A DNA stretch of 64,000 nt from Caenorhabditis elegans (taxonomy: Eukaryota > Nematoda > Chromadorea > Rhabditida > Rhabditidae). Both the position numbers and the translations under genes were made by a program. The DNA lies in assembly GCF_000002985.6 (NCBI RefSeq), contig NC_003284.9, forward strand, positions 10,540,001-10,604,000, written 5' to 3'. The notes under the pieces are model-generated. The model did no database searches. It was given only the letters and a program-made list of their open reading frames with translations, and was not told the origin of the DNA. This document shows positions 17,901 to 37,128 of this stretch, piece by piece (position 1 is the first letter of the stretch; every line of letters begins with the position of its first letter).

Positions 17901-19329
17901 TCAGATAGTATGTACAATATCTGAAAAGTATTGAATTTTAACTGGATCGTGAAAAATACTCTATAATTCAAAGTCAGTCAAGCAAAATAGCGTCTTGTAT
18001 TGAGTTTATTCAATCACATCCAAATGTTTTATATCTGTTAACAACTATATAATGTTGAACGTAAAAAAATGACTACAAAATTGTGTGTGTGTTTTTTCAC
18101 AGTCTACATTTCATATTAAAGGGGGAGTAGAGCCAGTCAAACTCACTTATGGTGACACAATGACTAAAAATTTAGTTTAAAAATTATTTAAAAATTCTAA
18201 GTTTGTTATGATTTGTTGAGTAATTGGGAAAATTTCGGCTTAGCCACTTTTTTAAATGTCTTCCATCAAAAAATCTCTTTGAATTATGATCTCTATTTAT
18301 GCTGCAAACACTGATATTCAAACATTGTAGGGTTGCCCATTTTTGTAGGTCAATAAAAGTTTTTTAAAAAATTGTAAAAAAATTTTTTGAATGATATTTG
18401 GTAATTTGCATCACATAAGTTGTTTTAAGCAATTTTTCCCACTGACACTACTTCATCTTCAAAATTCATACACAGTTACGAAAATGCCAATCAGCATGCC
18501 CAGAGGCGATAATTGACTGTGAGGGGATATCTTGATACAGTTCAGGTTCTTTCACATGCCCACATGATATAAACATATATAGGTTTGCACTATTGAATTT
18601 GAAGATTTATCATATCCAACATATCTTATTGCAGTCTTTAATAGTCTAGAATTCATATTCATTTTGCACTGTTGGATTTCAATCAAAATTTAGTCATTTA
18701 GTCCGTATTAGTCTTGTGCCTTCTAATATGTATTCTTGCACTAGTTAAATACCGGACCAGCTACACGTTGTTGAAAATGAGGTAAAATCGTATTTTTGGT
18801 GTGAAGTAAATTTGAACGTGGGTTGCGTTTAGTCTATAGAAACGTATATATTTCCTGAATTCTAAACAACAGAAATCAATAATATTTACAAAGCCAAGAG
18901 TCATTTGAAGTAAGTCTTTCCGCTGCCATTAGTCTTATTATGTTATATATATATATAACGAAAACATGACATTAGGTGTAATCACCGGCAAGAAAGACTG
19001 ACTAAAGACTGATACGAGAAATACGGTATTAATAATTTTGCTTTGGTTGTAAAAACAAATCGGGCCCCGTACTTTTTGTTCGTTACAGTTTCCCGTTGTT
19101 TTTTTCAAGTTGTTACAGTGGCTTTGAAAAAGTTTAGAGATAAACTGAAATAAACAATCCACAGTTTATAAATGTTTCATTTTATTTGTGATGCCTTGAA
19201 GCCGTAGTCATCATCATGAATAAATATCCGGTTTTACTCCAATTGAGTGACCACAAAAAATGACAGCCGCATGATGGCTAGCTCGACACAGTCGATCGAC
19301 GCTTAAAGTTCTCTCAAAAAGTGGTGACG
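14937..19329. other. syd-2 upstream region, divergent to the DM13 gene
   Basis: About 4.4 kb shared upstream DNA. 15400-15800 is pyrimidine/purine-rich and GC-richer, typical of a C. elegans promoter. 16650-17060 is a second GC-richer block with a minus-strand ATG frame (17061-16813) that could be a 5' exon but shows no family. 17540-17760 is a third, weaker block. 18680-19030 contains decayed copies of the TACCGTATTTC repeat family. The remainder is AT-rich with nothing seen. Confidence 0.45.
18682..19029. mobile_element. decayed inverted-repeat element related to the one at 628-1080
   Basis: The right end reads, on the minus strand, TACCGTATTTCTCGTATCAG followed by AGTCTTTAGTCAGTC-type sequence, closely resembling the ends at 628-1080. 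At about 18695 the plus strand shows CCGTATTAGTCTTGTGCC, a weaker match to the same end. The interior contains an (AT)n tract near 18942. Boundaries on the left are uncertain. Confidence 0.3.
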
Positions 19330-22300
19330 ATGGTAGTGTCCGGCGTGTTCCGCGCCGTTTACTGCATTATTCAGAAGTGCGGCAACGACGCCGACGGTAA
19401 GCGGACAGTAGAACACAGAAGCGGTGGTGGAAAATATGAGTTTTGTGGAGACACATAGACACCTTGCGCACACCGTGTCCAGATCATCTGCCGCATCCGC
19501 CCATCTTTGCGCGCGTCCCGCTCGTTTTAGTGCATTTCAATCCGAAAATTCTGGTCTTTGCTACTGGTTGCAACTTTGCTGTATTCATCAAATAGTTATT
19601 GAACTTTTTTAGTTGTCTTCAACTGCGATGAATCTATTTTATTTTTCCAAAGCAAATGACTTTTTATTTATGATTTTATTTCTACTGAGTAAGTGTTTTT
19701 TTTATTTAAATACTTTCAAAGAACAATATAAAAATATGTATACAAAACACCAGTTTAGAAGATAAAAATCACTGATTTCCTTTTATTGATTCAAAAAGCG
19801 CAATATGATTTCAAAGTGCACATCTCATCTATTCTTAAATCATCTAAAAGATGGTGTAGCGCTTTTACTCAGTTTTTGCCTGTTCGAATTTTGGAGGTTG
19901 ACCAAAAACAATTTTGAGCCAATTATCCGTTCTAACTATGCGTGCATTTTGTATAAGAACATTGAACGCGTTCAACAACGCGGCAAGGTTTTGAAGCTTT
20001 TTTTAGAGAAGCTCTCTTTTTTTTTTCAAACATTGACAATTTTTCAACGTTTGGTCCGAAATTTGTCAAGTACGCATCCCAGTAAGTTGAAGATTTCATT
20101 ATTATAAAAAGTGAGATATGTGTAAACAAAACGGAAACGGATCAAGGACAACAAATAGATCCACCGTTCCATACTTTTCTATCGGATTTTCATTTCCATA
20201 TACAATTAGAGCGCAACATCTAACAAAAGGTGGATTTCTATTTGAACATAACCGTTACGGGGTCAAACTTATCTGGGAAACTAGCAAAAACATGAATTTG
20301 ATGAAGGGAAAGTTACAGTTTACACAGTGGAAATTCGAGGCGACGAACAATCTCGACCAGTAGCAATTGTTCCATGGTCGCAGTATAAGAGGAGGCTCGG
20401 CCATTTGAAAGAAGGATCGCTCGCTTACCAAGTAAGAAAGACGGAAATCAGAAATTACTGTTCGAAAATGATTATTCAAAAGTGAATTATGTTTTAACAA
20501 AATTAACATAAGAATATAATTATTTGTATGCAAACGCTGAGTTGCTTTTGTAACTGAATATATATTTTCCTTTCAAAACACGAAATTTATCGTAGTTTTT
20601 TTTAAATAATGAGCTTGTCTTATTTTCACAGAAATACTCCGGTGGCATTTCGTTGTGGATTTGTTTTTGGAAAGCGGAAATTTAAACAATATTAAAAAGA
20701 ATTTTTGATGTTCAAAAATTATACATTAAAATTTTCTTGAAAACATTGTAAGAGTTCCAGAAAAAAAAACAAATAAATATAATGCAAACACAATCAATCA
20801 CACTAATTTACAGTTTCCATTTTATTGTCACAATGGATCTCAATTTTTCATTTTTTAGACGGAAACTGAACCACTTAAAACCGCGGCCACATCATCATCA
20901 AGTGCATCTAACTCATATTTCGGCAGTTACGAAAAAGAAGATCTGTCATTGAAGCAGCTGCCGAGATTTGATGAAAATGAGCCGAGGTAACTACGGAAGT
21001 ACATAAAAGAAGAGCGATTTACTCTTGTCATAAACAATTTGTCACTATGAATATATGTTCTAACCGAAACTTTAGTTTGTTTTTCCAGAAGCAGATCTCA
21101 TTCTGCCGGCACCAAACCGCGTTCGCAATATGGGAACGTTATTCGACCACAATTACGAGGCAAATTGCCAGCTGATCCATCCGACTTCATGAAAATTCCA
21201 AAAACCAATCAAGTGGAGTATTTGATGCAAAGAGGTTCTACATTTGTTTTTTCTTATCTCGAACCGTTCTTTAACCAACTTTTCAGAACTAGATATGCAA
21301 ACGCTTGTCCCGCCTGAGCGACCACAGTCATCATCAAAGATGAGTAGTTTACCTTCGAGACACACATTGGGAGTGGAGGAGTCTCAAACATTCAACATGA
21401 AACACAAAATTGCAGTAAGTTTAACATTAACACGTTTTATTATTTCAAAGTATGTGAGAAACAAATACTCAGAACAGTTAAGAATGACACATACATAGAG
21501 AGATGAAATAAGATTTCAAAAAACATGATGCGTAATAGTCGAAGTGAGAACATAATTTTATAAAAATATACGTATTATATTTAATTTTTCAGTCGGTCGC
21601 CATCCCTAACGGAGTACCGATGACTGCTGGAAATTGGGAAACTGGACAGCCGCATTATTCGGGAGATCGTAGACTTCACGCTGCAAGCACATTTGTGGGA
21701 TCACCTTCAATTCCATATGCAACCAATGTGAGAAAGTTGAGAAAAATCAAAAATTCGAATCTGTTTCAGTACAATGGTGAACTGGCATCCGCATTGCTCC
21801 AACAGAAAAACGTCGAGCCCAATATTGTTAGCTCAATTTTTTCTCAAAGCAGCCCAAATGCTATTCCAACAGTGGTTCAGGCATGTCTCATTTTTAGAAA
21901 CATTTTTATTGGTTAACCATGTTAATTTGATTATCTTTTTTTTCAGACTTCTCAGCCACAGGCCACATTTGAAAAGATGCTTGCCAACGAAATGTCTGTT
22001 GAAAAACTTTCAAAACTCGCGAACAATTTATTGGGGTTTAATAATGGCGGTGGAACAGGAGAAGTAAGCTATTAAACGATTATCTGACTAAAATAACTTA
22101 ATACAGTCTGGTAGTGGAACTGGCAGCCTATTTGAGACCATGACGTCAGTTCTAAGCGGAGGAAATCGTAAAGTACCAACAAGTTCTGCGGCACATGATG
22201 ACCAATCCCAGTACGCTCCTGCTTCGGCAGGGAGACCACAAACATCAATGCTTACTCAATTTTTCAACAAGGGTAAAAATACACATGAGTTATATCAATA

Positions 22301-25300
22301 ATTTTTTAGGATTCAAAAAACCTTAAAAATACAATCAACAAAAATATGTTTTATTTATACTAAATGTTTATCTGTTTTTAAAGTTTTATTAATTTCAGCA
22401 TCGGATGCGTTAAAAGATTCATTTGCAAAAAAAGTTTTTGAAAATAAAGAAAACAAAAATATCGATCCACTTGCTCTTCCAATACCAGAACCAGAGAAAA
22501 AAGAAAAAGTGAGCAAAGAAGTAGAAAATACATTGAAGGTACCAATTGATATTTACAACAGCATGCAATTGATTTTTCACTTTTTAGCTGTTGAGTACAA
22601 TGCCCGATGAACAACGGAAAATGCTTGAAAGTGCAATAAAAGATGGAGAAATTGATGCAGATTCACCTCTTATCAAGTAAGAAAATTGCATTAGGCAGAA
22701 AGTAATATTTCAAAGTGTGTGAACCCAAAGTTTTTATTACGATATAGAGTGCCTGGCTAAATTAAACTCTATCTTACAAAATGTTGAATTCTTCCAAATG
22801 TCTTAAAGGCGGAGGAGAAAATTGATTTAAAAAAATCATTACTACAGTGCAAAAACGAGCAAATATAATGGAAAAACTTTTCGAAAAATTTTTGAGCATT
22901 TTTATTGAGAATCAAAAAATGGCAATTAATGAGTTTTTTCCACTTTTTGAATAAACTATAGTACTGTTCAATGTTCAAATCCCTACAATGTTTGAATATT
23001 GATATTTTAAACATAAGTATACCACAAAATTCGAAGGATAGTTTGTTTAATTGACGGCGTCCAAAAAGTGGCAATAAGTGGCATTTTTCCAATTTTTGAA
23101 AATTCATATGAAATTTGCCTTTTTTGAATTGTTTTACAATGGTATTAGGTCAATGTGGTGCTATTGACATGGTTTAACGCAGTTCTTCTACTGGCGCTAC
23201 TCCACCTTTGAGGGATGTCATAAAATGTTTTAGTTATTTACTAATAAGGAATACAATTTTTAATGTTTGACTAGTTACTTTGAAAAAAATATATTCATTG
23301 TTGTTTTTTGGTAAGGACATGACCACCAACATCAATTTTTTAATTCATTTATCCGTTTTCTTGAATGATTCAATAATAATACGACACCAATTGGGAAAAA
23401 TGGCACGTTGGTGTGAATGAACAAAATGATGAACTAAATATGATTTACTGATTTTTTCTTTTGTAACAATGTTTTTGGTTGCCGGTTTCCGCATAGCCCT
23501 GTTGAAAATGTTAATGGTAATGTGTGAAGTGATTTTCAATTGTAAAAATTTTTAATCATAGATTGACTTCATGCATTGCTGTCAGTCTCGTCCCATCTCA
23601 GTGTAAAGGAGAGAACATACCTCTGAAATTAAATTTAGAGAATCTATAAAGTGTTAGAAAATTTTTTGTGCCGATATTGGAAACGTTGTTTTCAAAGGAA
23701 AAATGCTAGGAAAACAATTCCTCACAAACTAAATTGCTCAACTCCTTTAAAAAATTGACTATATCACATCTCACAAAAAGAATTTTCAGAAATTTGGTGA
23801 AAAATGATGTAACGGAAGAATCAAAAAAAGAAAAAGCAAACCGTCTAATCGAGTGGATTCGCTCAAATCGTCCGTCGACAAAAACGCCGGAAAGCGGAAT
23901 TCCGAAAAATGTTCCCTACTATGGAAAGTATTTGGGAAGTTTGGCAGAAACGGTGAGTGAAAGGGAACTAATGTTCCTAAAACTAAACTGGTACTAGTTT
24001 TTTATTTTTTTACAGCCAACAACAAAAAAACAAAAAAGTCCAGCTGGTGCGTTGTGGCTTGTTGATGAAAGGAAAATTATTGTAACCAGATTTGTTTTTG
24101 AGTCGGGATCATTATTGAATGGTAATAATTTATGCTGATACTGTCTTCACTTTTTTGATGCGTATTTAATTGTTTGAAAATCGTTAGGTGACCTGTTATA
24201 CGCTCGTTCGGCTGATCATAATTGTGAAAAAGTGTATAGTCTATTTTTTTTCGTTTGAAAACATGATAACATGTTCCAAAAATTTAATCAAAATCGATTC
24301 AGAGAATGTAACATTCTGGCTTGGTCCAAAAACTCCGACGGGCAACTTTGTTGAGGATTTTATGCCATCTGAAAATGGATTCTATATTAAACCCAAACCA
24401 ATCGAAATGTCGGCATTTGCATCTAGAGAGCTCCCAGTTTGTTGTTTTCCATTCTGTTATCCAATAAAGTGCAACATTTCAGCCAATTGAAGCAAAGCCT
24501 CGAACCAATGTGGCGGCAGTTAAGCTTTTTGAAGGCATTCCGCCAATTGTTGCAAATGTCACCAGGGTTAAGCGGGATTCAAATGTTGTTAATGCGACCG
24601 CTAAGCCGATTGAGCTTTTTGTGGAGGTAAGCACATGGTATCAGATTAATTGTATGAAAAGTAACATTCAGGGAGGAATTATGGAAGTTCGGCCAGGGAA
24701 TGGAGTACTAAAATTGGAAAAACAGGCCGACACAGTGACTAGTATGAGCTCAGTTCCTGGAGGACTTAGACTAAGACAGCCTGAGTTTGATCCAGTTGAT
24801 GACAAGGTAAGAAAGTGTTTGATCGTGAGACAAAAACATATTAGGTTCAAAATTTGTTCCGATATTGTTATTACTATTTAGTTACTAATTAGTTATTACT
24901 GCAAGATTGCATTATTGAAATTCTCCCAGATTCAGTTTAAATAAACGCTAAAGTTGAATCGTTTTGAAAATTATTATTCCACTACAGCTCCAGCATCAAT
25001 ACTATTTTTTATCAAAAATCATTTCTTCAAAAAACAATTTTATTAATTTGTAGGTGCCACAACCTCTCCAGTGGTTTGAAGGATTCCAGCCTCTAATGCT
25101 TACACTTCCACCTTCAAAAGTCTTCGGTGACATTCATTGGGTTTCGCTGCGAGATCACAAACGAAATGTAAGATATTGTATCATTGTTTTCTTTTAAGTG
25201 ATTTATCAGATTAATGTTGCATCGGTAATACTGCCAAATGGTCCTCTTGTTCAAATCCCAAAAGTGGTTCGATTGAGGGCTCTATCACCAAACAGCCTCC

Positions 25301-26525
25301 AGTTCAACATTAGCTCTGGGCCCATCGAGGTGATTTTATTTTATGCCTGCTTCCAAATCATTTCTATTTTTAAGATTCTCGATGTGAAAACTATTCGAAT
25401 TAATGATTTCTCTTTTCAACATGATGATGATTCAGTATGGCTAATGGTTGGCAGTGAGCTACTTCCAAATTTGAATGGAAAAATAGTTCCATTGTTCGAT
25501 GAGTGAGATTGATGAAAAAATAACAATGTGTAGAAATCATTTTCAGGAACACAAGAAAATTCGATTGTCAAGGTTTAATGAGTTATCATGGTGAAACGAT
25601 TGTATTCAGGTTGCCAGGCGAACTCACATGGAAAGACGTTTTTTGGTTTTCATGTATGTCCGAACAAGTTTAGAAATTGCACAGCAGAAATGTATTAGTT
25701 TGATGACTGCAAAACTTCTCCATTTTGAAAAAAAGCTTGAAAAAGACTAGAAGTTCTGAACGAGAAATTCGAAAAAAAGATTCAACAGTTCCAGTTTTCG
25801 AAAGTGTTATTTTTTCTACTTTCAACATTATTATTGCACATCATATAAAAAACACGTTCTAGAGCACATCTTTGCTTGATTTTGAACGGGGATTCTTTTT
25901 TATTCTTGAAGAAATTTAAAATTTCATATAATGTTCAAGAATTGGCTTCAATTTTGGGTATGTGAAAATTGTGAGAATGTTAAAATTACCAGAAGGATTC
26001 TGAAATTTGTGAAAAACTCAAAAAATCATGTTATAAATAAATATTCACTTTTTATTTTTCAGTTTACTCGAAAAAACGTTTTGTATCATATTCGGAAATA
26101 TATCTCCCACAAAGCGACATGCATCTTCTTCCCGATTTATCATCAATCGCTGTGAGTTTTTGTTTCAAAATTCGTTGAAATCATTATGCTACAAATTAAT
26201 TAGTATCAGTCACAAAGAGAAAAACATACGTTTTTCTATGAAATTTGGTTTCATATAATAATCAATGGTTTGTATTTAAAAAAAACTTACTAACTGCCTT
26301 GAGTCCCATTTATGAATATTCTTTTTTTTTCAAATAATCAAAAAAATATCTCAAAAATGGAAAGAGTATTACTGTTGAAGTCGAATCAACTTATCATTTA
26401 CCAATTTAAGTGTAAATTCGGCAGTGTAATAATTACTTCAACGTTATCAAACGTGAGATTATCATTTTTAAAACCAACTTTACATTTTTCAGAGCCCAAC
26501 ATGTCAATACAACCCAACTCCATAA
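19330..26525 (+). CDS. DM13-domain protein, two DM13 domains
   Basis: About 21 exons reading to about 870 residues. Exon 1 is either 19330-19396 (MVVSGVFRAVYCIIQKCG) or 19628-19688 (hydrophobic MNLFYFSKANDFLFMILFLL); both end in phase 1 and fit the acceptor at 20318. Then come an S/T-rich, mostly hydrophilic region (20319-22677) and, after a 1.1 kb intron, the conserved part. DM13 domain 1 starts at YYGKYLGSLAE (about 23920), has GALWLVDERKIIVTRFVFES and ENVTFWLG, is interrupted by about 100 unconserved residues, and ends KVFGDIHWVSLRDHKRN (25168). DM13 domain 2 follows (TIRINDFSFQHDDDSVWLMVG ... LTWKDVFWFS, 25375-26100). DM13 domains occur in Skeletor-like, probably redox-active extracellular proteins. 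The last exon, 26493-26525, ends CQYNPTP. One intron (21880-21946) appears to use a GC donor. No symbol recognised. Confidence 0.8.
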
Positions 26526-29272
26526 AATCAAAAATAACGACATTAAATAAAACTTGATAATTAATGTACGAGTGTCGCTCCGACAACCCATGAATCTTTA
26601 AAAATAAGAACCATATTTAAGTAATAGTTTTTATATTATGTTGATCTCATAGCATTTCTTTCTATTGTCATTTTATATCTTTATTCAAATTGTATTTTTA
26701 ATACCTTTTGACTTATGAATAATTTCAAAATCACTTAAAATAAATTCAGCAGACGTTAACATTCCGGTGTTCAAAATGTATACTTTACAGGTTTATGCAA
26801 TGCCCGTGTAAAAAAATATAAAAACTACTGCCTTCAAATGAATGAGGTTCAAAGAAGTCTCATTCATTCGTTGATAATCTTTTCACTTTTAAAAACCGTG
26901 AAATCGAGAAATATATGATTCATAGTTTTTTCTTTGCCTGCAGCACTCCAGTTGTGTAAACACCGCCACGCATACTTGCAGACTGTGAAAAATTGCATTT
27001 TGGCGCGTTCGACCTAATTTGATAAAATGCGGTACTCACTTATAAGATTTTCTTTTTCATTTAAGAATATTTTTGTGAGACGGTGCTTTCTTTTTGATTC
27101 CATCAATAAAGTGTTCCATCAATCATTGTTTGAGATATAAGTTTGTGCTTTCAGGTTTTAAACATTTCATCTTTAAACTAACAACTCAAATCTAGAGTGT
27201 GAACATTTCTTACTTTCATAAAAACACTGACGGTGATAACTCGAACACGTAACTGAAACTCTTTAGTCGTTTCGTTCACCAAATGAACATTAGCACAGTT
27301 TGTTTATTTATTTTTCATACACACCTTGAATCTAAAAAGAACTGTGGAATTATTTTTCAATTTCTTCCAAAAAATAGTCTTTCCGATTGTATTTTTGATA
27401 TGAAATCATTTTCCCCAATTTCATATGCAAACCAATACTGCTCATTATCATCATGTAACTACCACCAAAATCGGTAGAATAAACAAAGACAACGTTTTCT
27501 TATTCACCGTTGTGTATCGCCTCGATGGGTCTTCAGGTGACGTCATGTACAGACATTGGTGCAACAATTCTTGTCTCAGTGCATTGTGAACCTTCAAAAA
27601 CTAAAATGTGATAGCAGTGCATTTTTTAACGATACCGTGTCTGAAGTTTCAAAAATATATATTAAATTGTAGTTCTACGCATTTGTTCAAGATGTTCTGT
27701 ATGTTTGCAGCTGTGTTTTCAGTTATCCTTGTTCTGACCCTTTCAATGCCAGCTGTAACTTGAACAGAATTGTACAAGTGACAGATGTCTTATGTCTGAC
27801 GCTGTTTTGTACCCCTTCTTCTACGGAATACAAAAACATGTTGAATTTCGAAGCTCTTCAATCCTTCCCGCATTCCCTTTCGGCCCCATGGCAAAGCTCC
27901 GAGCGTATTATGCTTCTAATTACAGTAAATTTAGCGTTATGTATTTTTGTCATTCCCTTTGTTTTTTTTCTATAGCAAACATTTCCAGATATTTTATCGA
28001 AAGCTTTTTTACCAGCACTACATTTGGTCGACTCTTACTCAATTTCTCAGTGAAAAAATGTGACGTCATTAGATGAGACAGGTGTTTCAGTACATCTAAG
28101 AGCGTTCATCATTTCCTAGCCGGCAGGTGTATCTGTACACCAGGAGTACACCAAATTATTGAGAAGAAGTGGAAGAATTACTCGATTTGCACACATATAT
28201 GGATATATCAAAGTTTAGGAGAGAATTTTGAAAGTATGAAAAAATTAACTTATAATATAAACAATGAGCATCTTTCTTCTGGGTGGAATAATCTGAAAAT
28301 AGTTTTCCGCTCAGAATTTCATCATAGCCCGACAGCTTTTGACTGCAAAGAAACAAGTCTGTGCTCACAGCTTATACACATGGTCACAAATGTTCTCCCA
28401 TCGTGGTGCGGCCGCCACGCGATTTCTTGACCACGCCAGTAGGCGCGAGGAAATTGGGGTGGGTAAAAGAACGAGGGCAACCCCTGACACAATCCATATT
28501 CATTCTGTTCCTCACTACACGAGCGTTTGTGCGCTCGTTTCTCTTCTCTCCCTCGATGTGCAGTCGGCCTTGCCTGGCGTGTGAGTGTGAGTGTGAGCGT
28601 CCACGTGAGTGTGTGAGTGAGTAGATGAGCGTGCGACTGTTGAGCGTCTTGGGTTTCGTGTGTATGTGTGCTGCAGCGTCTGTGAGACAAGGAGGACGAG
28701 GGGCCGGCCGAAGCTGTGACCAAGCCCCTCCCATTCTATGTCTCTCTATTCCTCTGGCCTTCCCTCGCAGTCCGTCTTCACTACCCTCACGGCCGCCATT
28801 CATTTCTCCATCTTCTCGTCCGTGCTAGGCACTCGTTAGCCTGTCCCTCCGCTCTTTGCCATGGCAGACAGCGTGGTCAACCCGGCGTCTCTCGTTGTCT
28901 CCCACCCTCCGTGCACTTTAATACTCTCTCGACGACGCCTCTAACAATCTGCGCGTTCTTGCCTATCGATTGCCGCATCTCTTCCCATCTGCCTCATTTC
29001 TGTTTGAACTTGCGTACTCGCCCGCTTTTTTTATTCTCTCCTCTTCTCTATTTCTCCTGGAGAGACGAGAGGCGTCATCCGATTCCATAGAGCGCGTTTG
29101 CTTTTGTGTGTGTTTATTTTTTTATGGGATGACTGAATATTTCAAAACATGGAAAATTGTTTATTCTAAAGATTAATGTAGGGATATCTTGCTGATTTCG
29201 TTTAATTCTTTCTCACGTTTTTTGTTTGTTAATTGTAAGGAACAAATCAAACTAATCGAGTTTCATTTTCAG
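26526..29272 (+). promoter_or_regulatory. bet-2 upstream region with GC-rich promoter block
   Basis: 2.7 kb without a supported gene. 26526-28100 is ordinary AT-rich DNA. 28380-29100 is strikingly GC-rich for this genome, with GTGAGTGTGAGTG-type runs and long pyrimidine tracts, ending about 170 nt before the bet-2 start; I read this as the promoter. The ORFs crossing it on both strands have low-complexity, promoter-like translations and no family. A small perfect hairpin (GGTGTA-TCTG-TACACC) lies at about 28125-28140. Confidence 0.5.
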
Positions 29273-35219
<5,947 letters not shown>

Positions 35220-37128
35220 TGCTCAATTGGCCAACCATTTTCATTAAATGTATTGTTAAATAACAATGATATCTCTAGCAACCTCACACCGATCCCCAAT
35301 CCCCTGATCTTATGCCAAATTTAATTATTAATTGTTTGTTTAACTTATTTGTTTGAATTCCAAGGGTCCCACATTAGCAGTTTGTCATGGCTGCAGTTAC
35401 AGTAACGTTTCTGTAAAACCACCTTCCATTCACTTTCATCCCCGTCAATCACCACAATCATCATTTCAAAGCCTTCTTTACTTGATCAACAACACTGAAT
35501 CTCGTTTGCAGTAGAGAGTATTAATAATTATTAAATAGGTTTGTGTTTAAGAATTAAGTAATTGTTTGTTTACTTTTTGATTGAATTAGAATTACCTCGT
35601 CCCATCCCAAATTGATCCATATACTGGATTTTTTATCTCAAATTTTACCTCAAATTACTCAATTGGCATGAAACCAATTATCACATTTTTTTACTTTCCA
35701 AATAAATTATGAAACTTTAAAAAAAACCTTTTTTTTTCGTTCAATTGTAATCATATATAATATGCACATTTTGTAAGAAGTCCAAATGCTCAAACGGCGT
35801 GGAACATACATTTTTGATAGATCGTGACCACAGGAAAAGATCTGTTTTTGAAACCATTCTAAAATTTTAAAACTAATTTTGACTAATTTGCAAATACGTG
35901 TCATGAAAGGGACATTTTCAGAAATGTTAATGTAGGTTAGCAGAAATAAAATTTAAATTCATCACTAGCGAGTTGTTGGCACTTAAATTAGAGATACTGG
36001 TTAAATTGAAAAATATTGTGTTGAATGTATTCAGATCATTTAGGCTGATGAAAAATCATTTTTAAGTCTAAAGAGTGAAACTGCATAGTCCGTTCAATTG
36101 AAATGGATGAAATGGATGAATACATTTATATTGTTTTTCAAATGTGTTAATATAATACGCAAGTAATCATTTTTCTAAATGGTAATGCTGTGAGTGATTG
36201 TCATTACGAATGCTGCAACTTTTAAAAAACCAACTTTTTTGTAAGATCTACGTTAAAGTGATAAATTGAACGAATAAAAAAGCTTTCGCTTTGCTAAATA
36301 AGTTTTAAGACCTCGATATTTTATGATAAAACTTTCATGCAATGATTAAAATTATCTGAAATGGTATAATACAAAGACTTAAAAATACTCTTATTATTAT
36401 TGAAAAATAAATTACCGTTTTTGAAGCCGGTTTTGATATGGTTTAATTTGTATATTAAATGTTCATTTTGTTTTGTTCTGAAAATTTGGTAGTAATGCAA
36501 TTTCGTTTTGATACCTGTTTGAATCAACTGTTTGTTTCAGTTCACGACAACAAACATCAAATCACTTCCAAAAAAGGTTATATTTCGCAATCCATATTTC
36601 ATGTTGTGAATGTAATTCGGTGTCAATAGAGCGTATTTGCTGTGTACTCTATTCATTTCGCAACGCATACACATATTAAACAGGTTGTTTTAATACTTGT
36701 GTACGCTGCGCCTTCTGCTTTGCAACCGTTTTTATCGACAGTTAAAACACTTCTCATATAAAGTTCAAAAAGTTCTAGATGCTTTTGTTTCTTTTTTTAA
36801 TTAACAAATGTATTTTTGTTTTGAAATAAATTCAATTTTGTTTTTTGTTTTCCTTTGCGTTCTCATCCGTTTTTTGTTCCAAAACTCCAATTACGGACCC
36901 AGACGCGTACTCCGAGAAGTATTCCCATTCTGTTTTATTCTATGTTCCAATTTTTTCAGGCAAAGTGAAAACGAGAACCGAAACAAGTCAGCAGACTCCG
37001 CAGTTCGCTCGTTGTTCCGTTGTCTGCGTCTCGACGACACCCCTCAATGTGCATTCTCTAATCGGACATTGCTTTGTTTTGGTGCTTCAGTGTGGCAAGC
37101 CACACGTCCACTCTTCCCAGTCGATATA
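35220..37128. other. bet-2 3' UTR and nhx-5 upstream region
   Basis: 1.9 kb between same-strand genes. AATAAA at 35700 is a candidate bet-2 polyadenylation signal, followed by AT-rich DNA. A GC-richer stretch at 36890-37128 (after a TTTTTTCAG at about 36959) is probably the nhx-5 5' leader. No gene seen. Confidence 0.45.

Noticed and set aside
20118-20363. 81-codon frame before the DM13 gene's second exon
   Set aside because: It is out of frame with the downstream exon, which reads in another frame from the acceptor at 20318.
28322-28828. Overlapping 80-139 codon ORFs on both strands upstream of bet-2
   Set aside because: Low-complexity frames produced by GC-rich promoter DNA; no start context, splice support or family.
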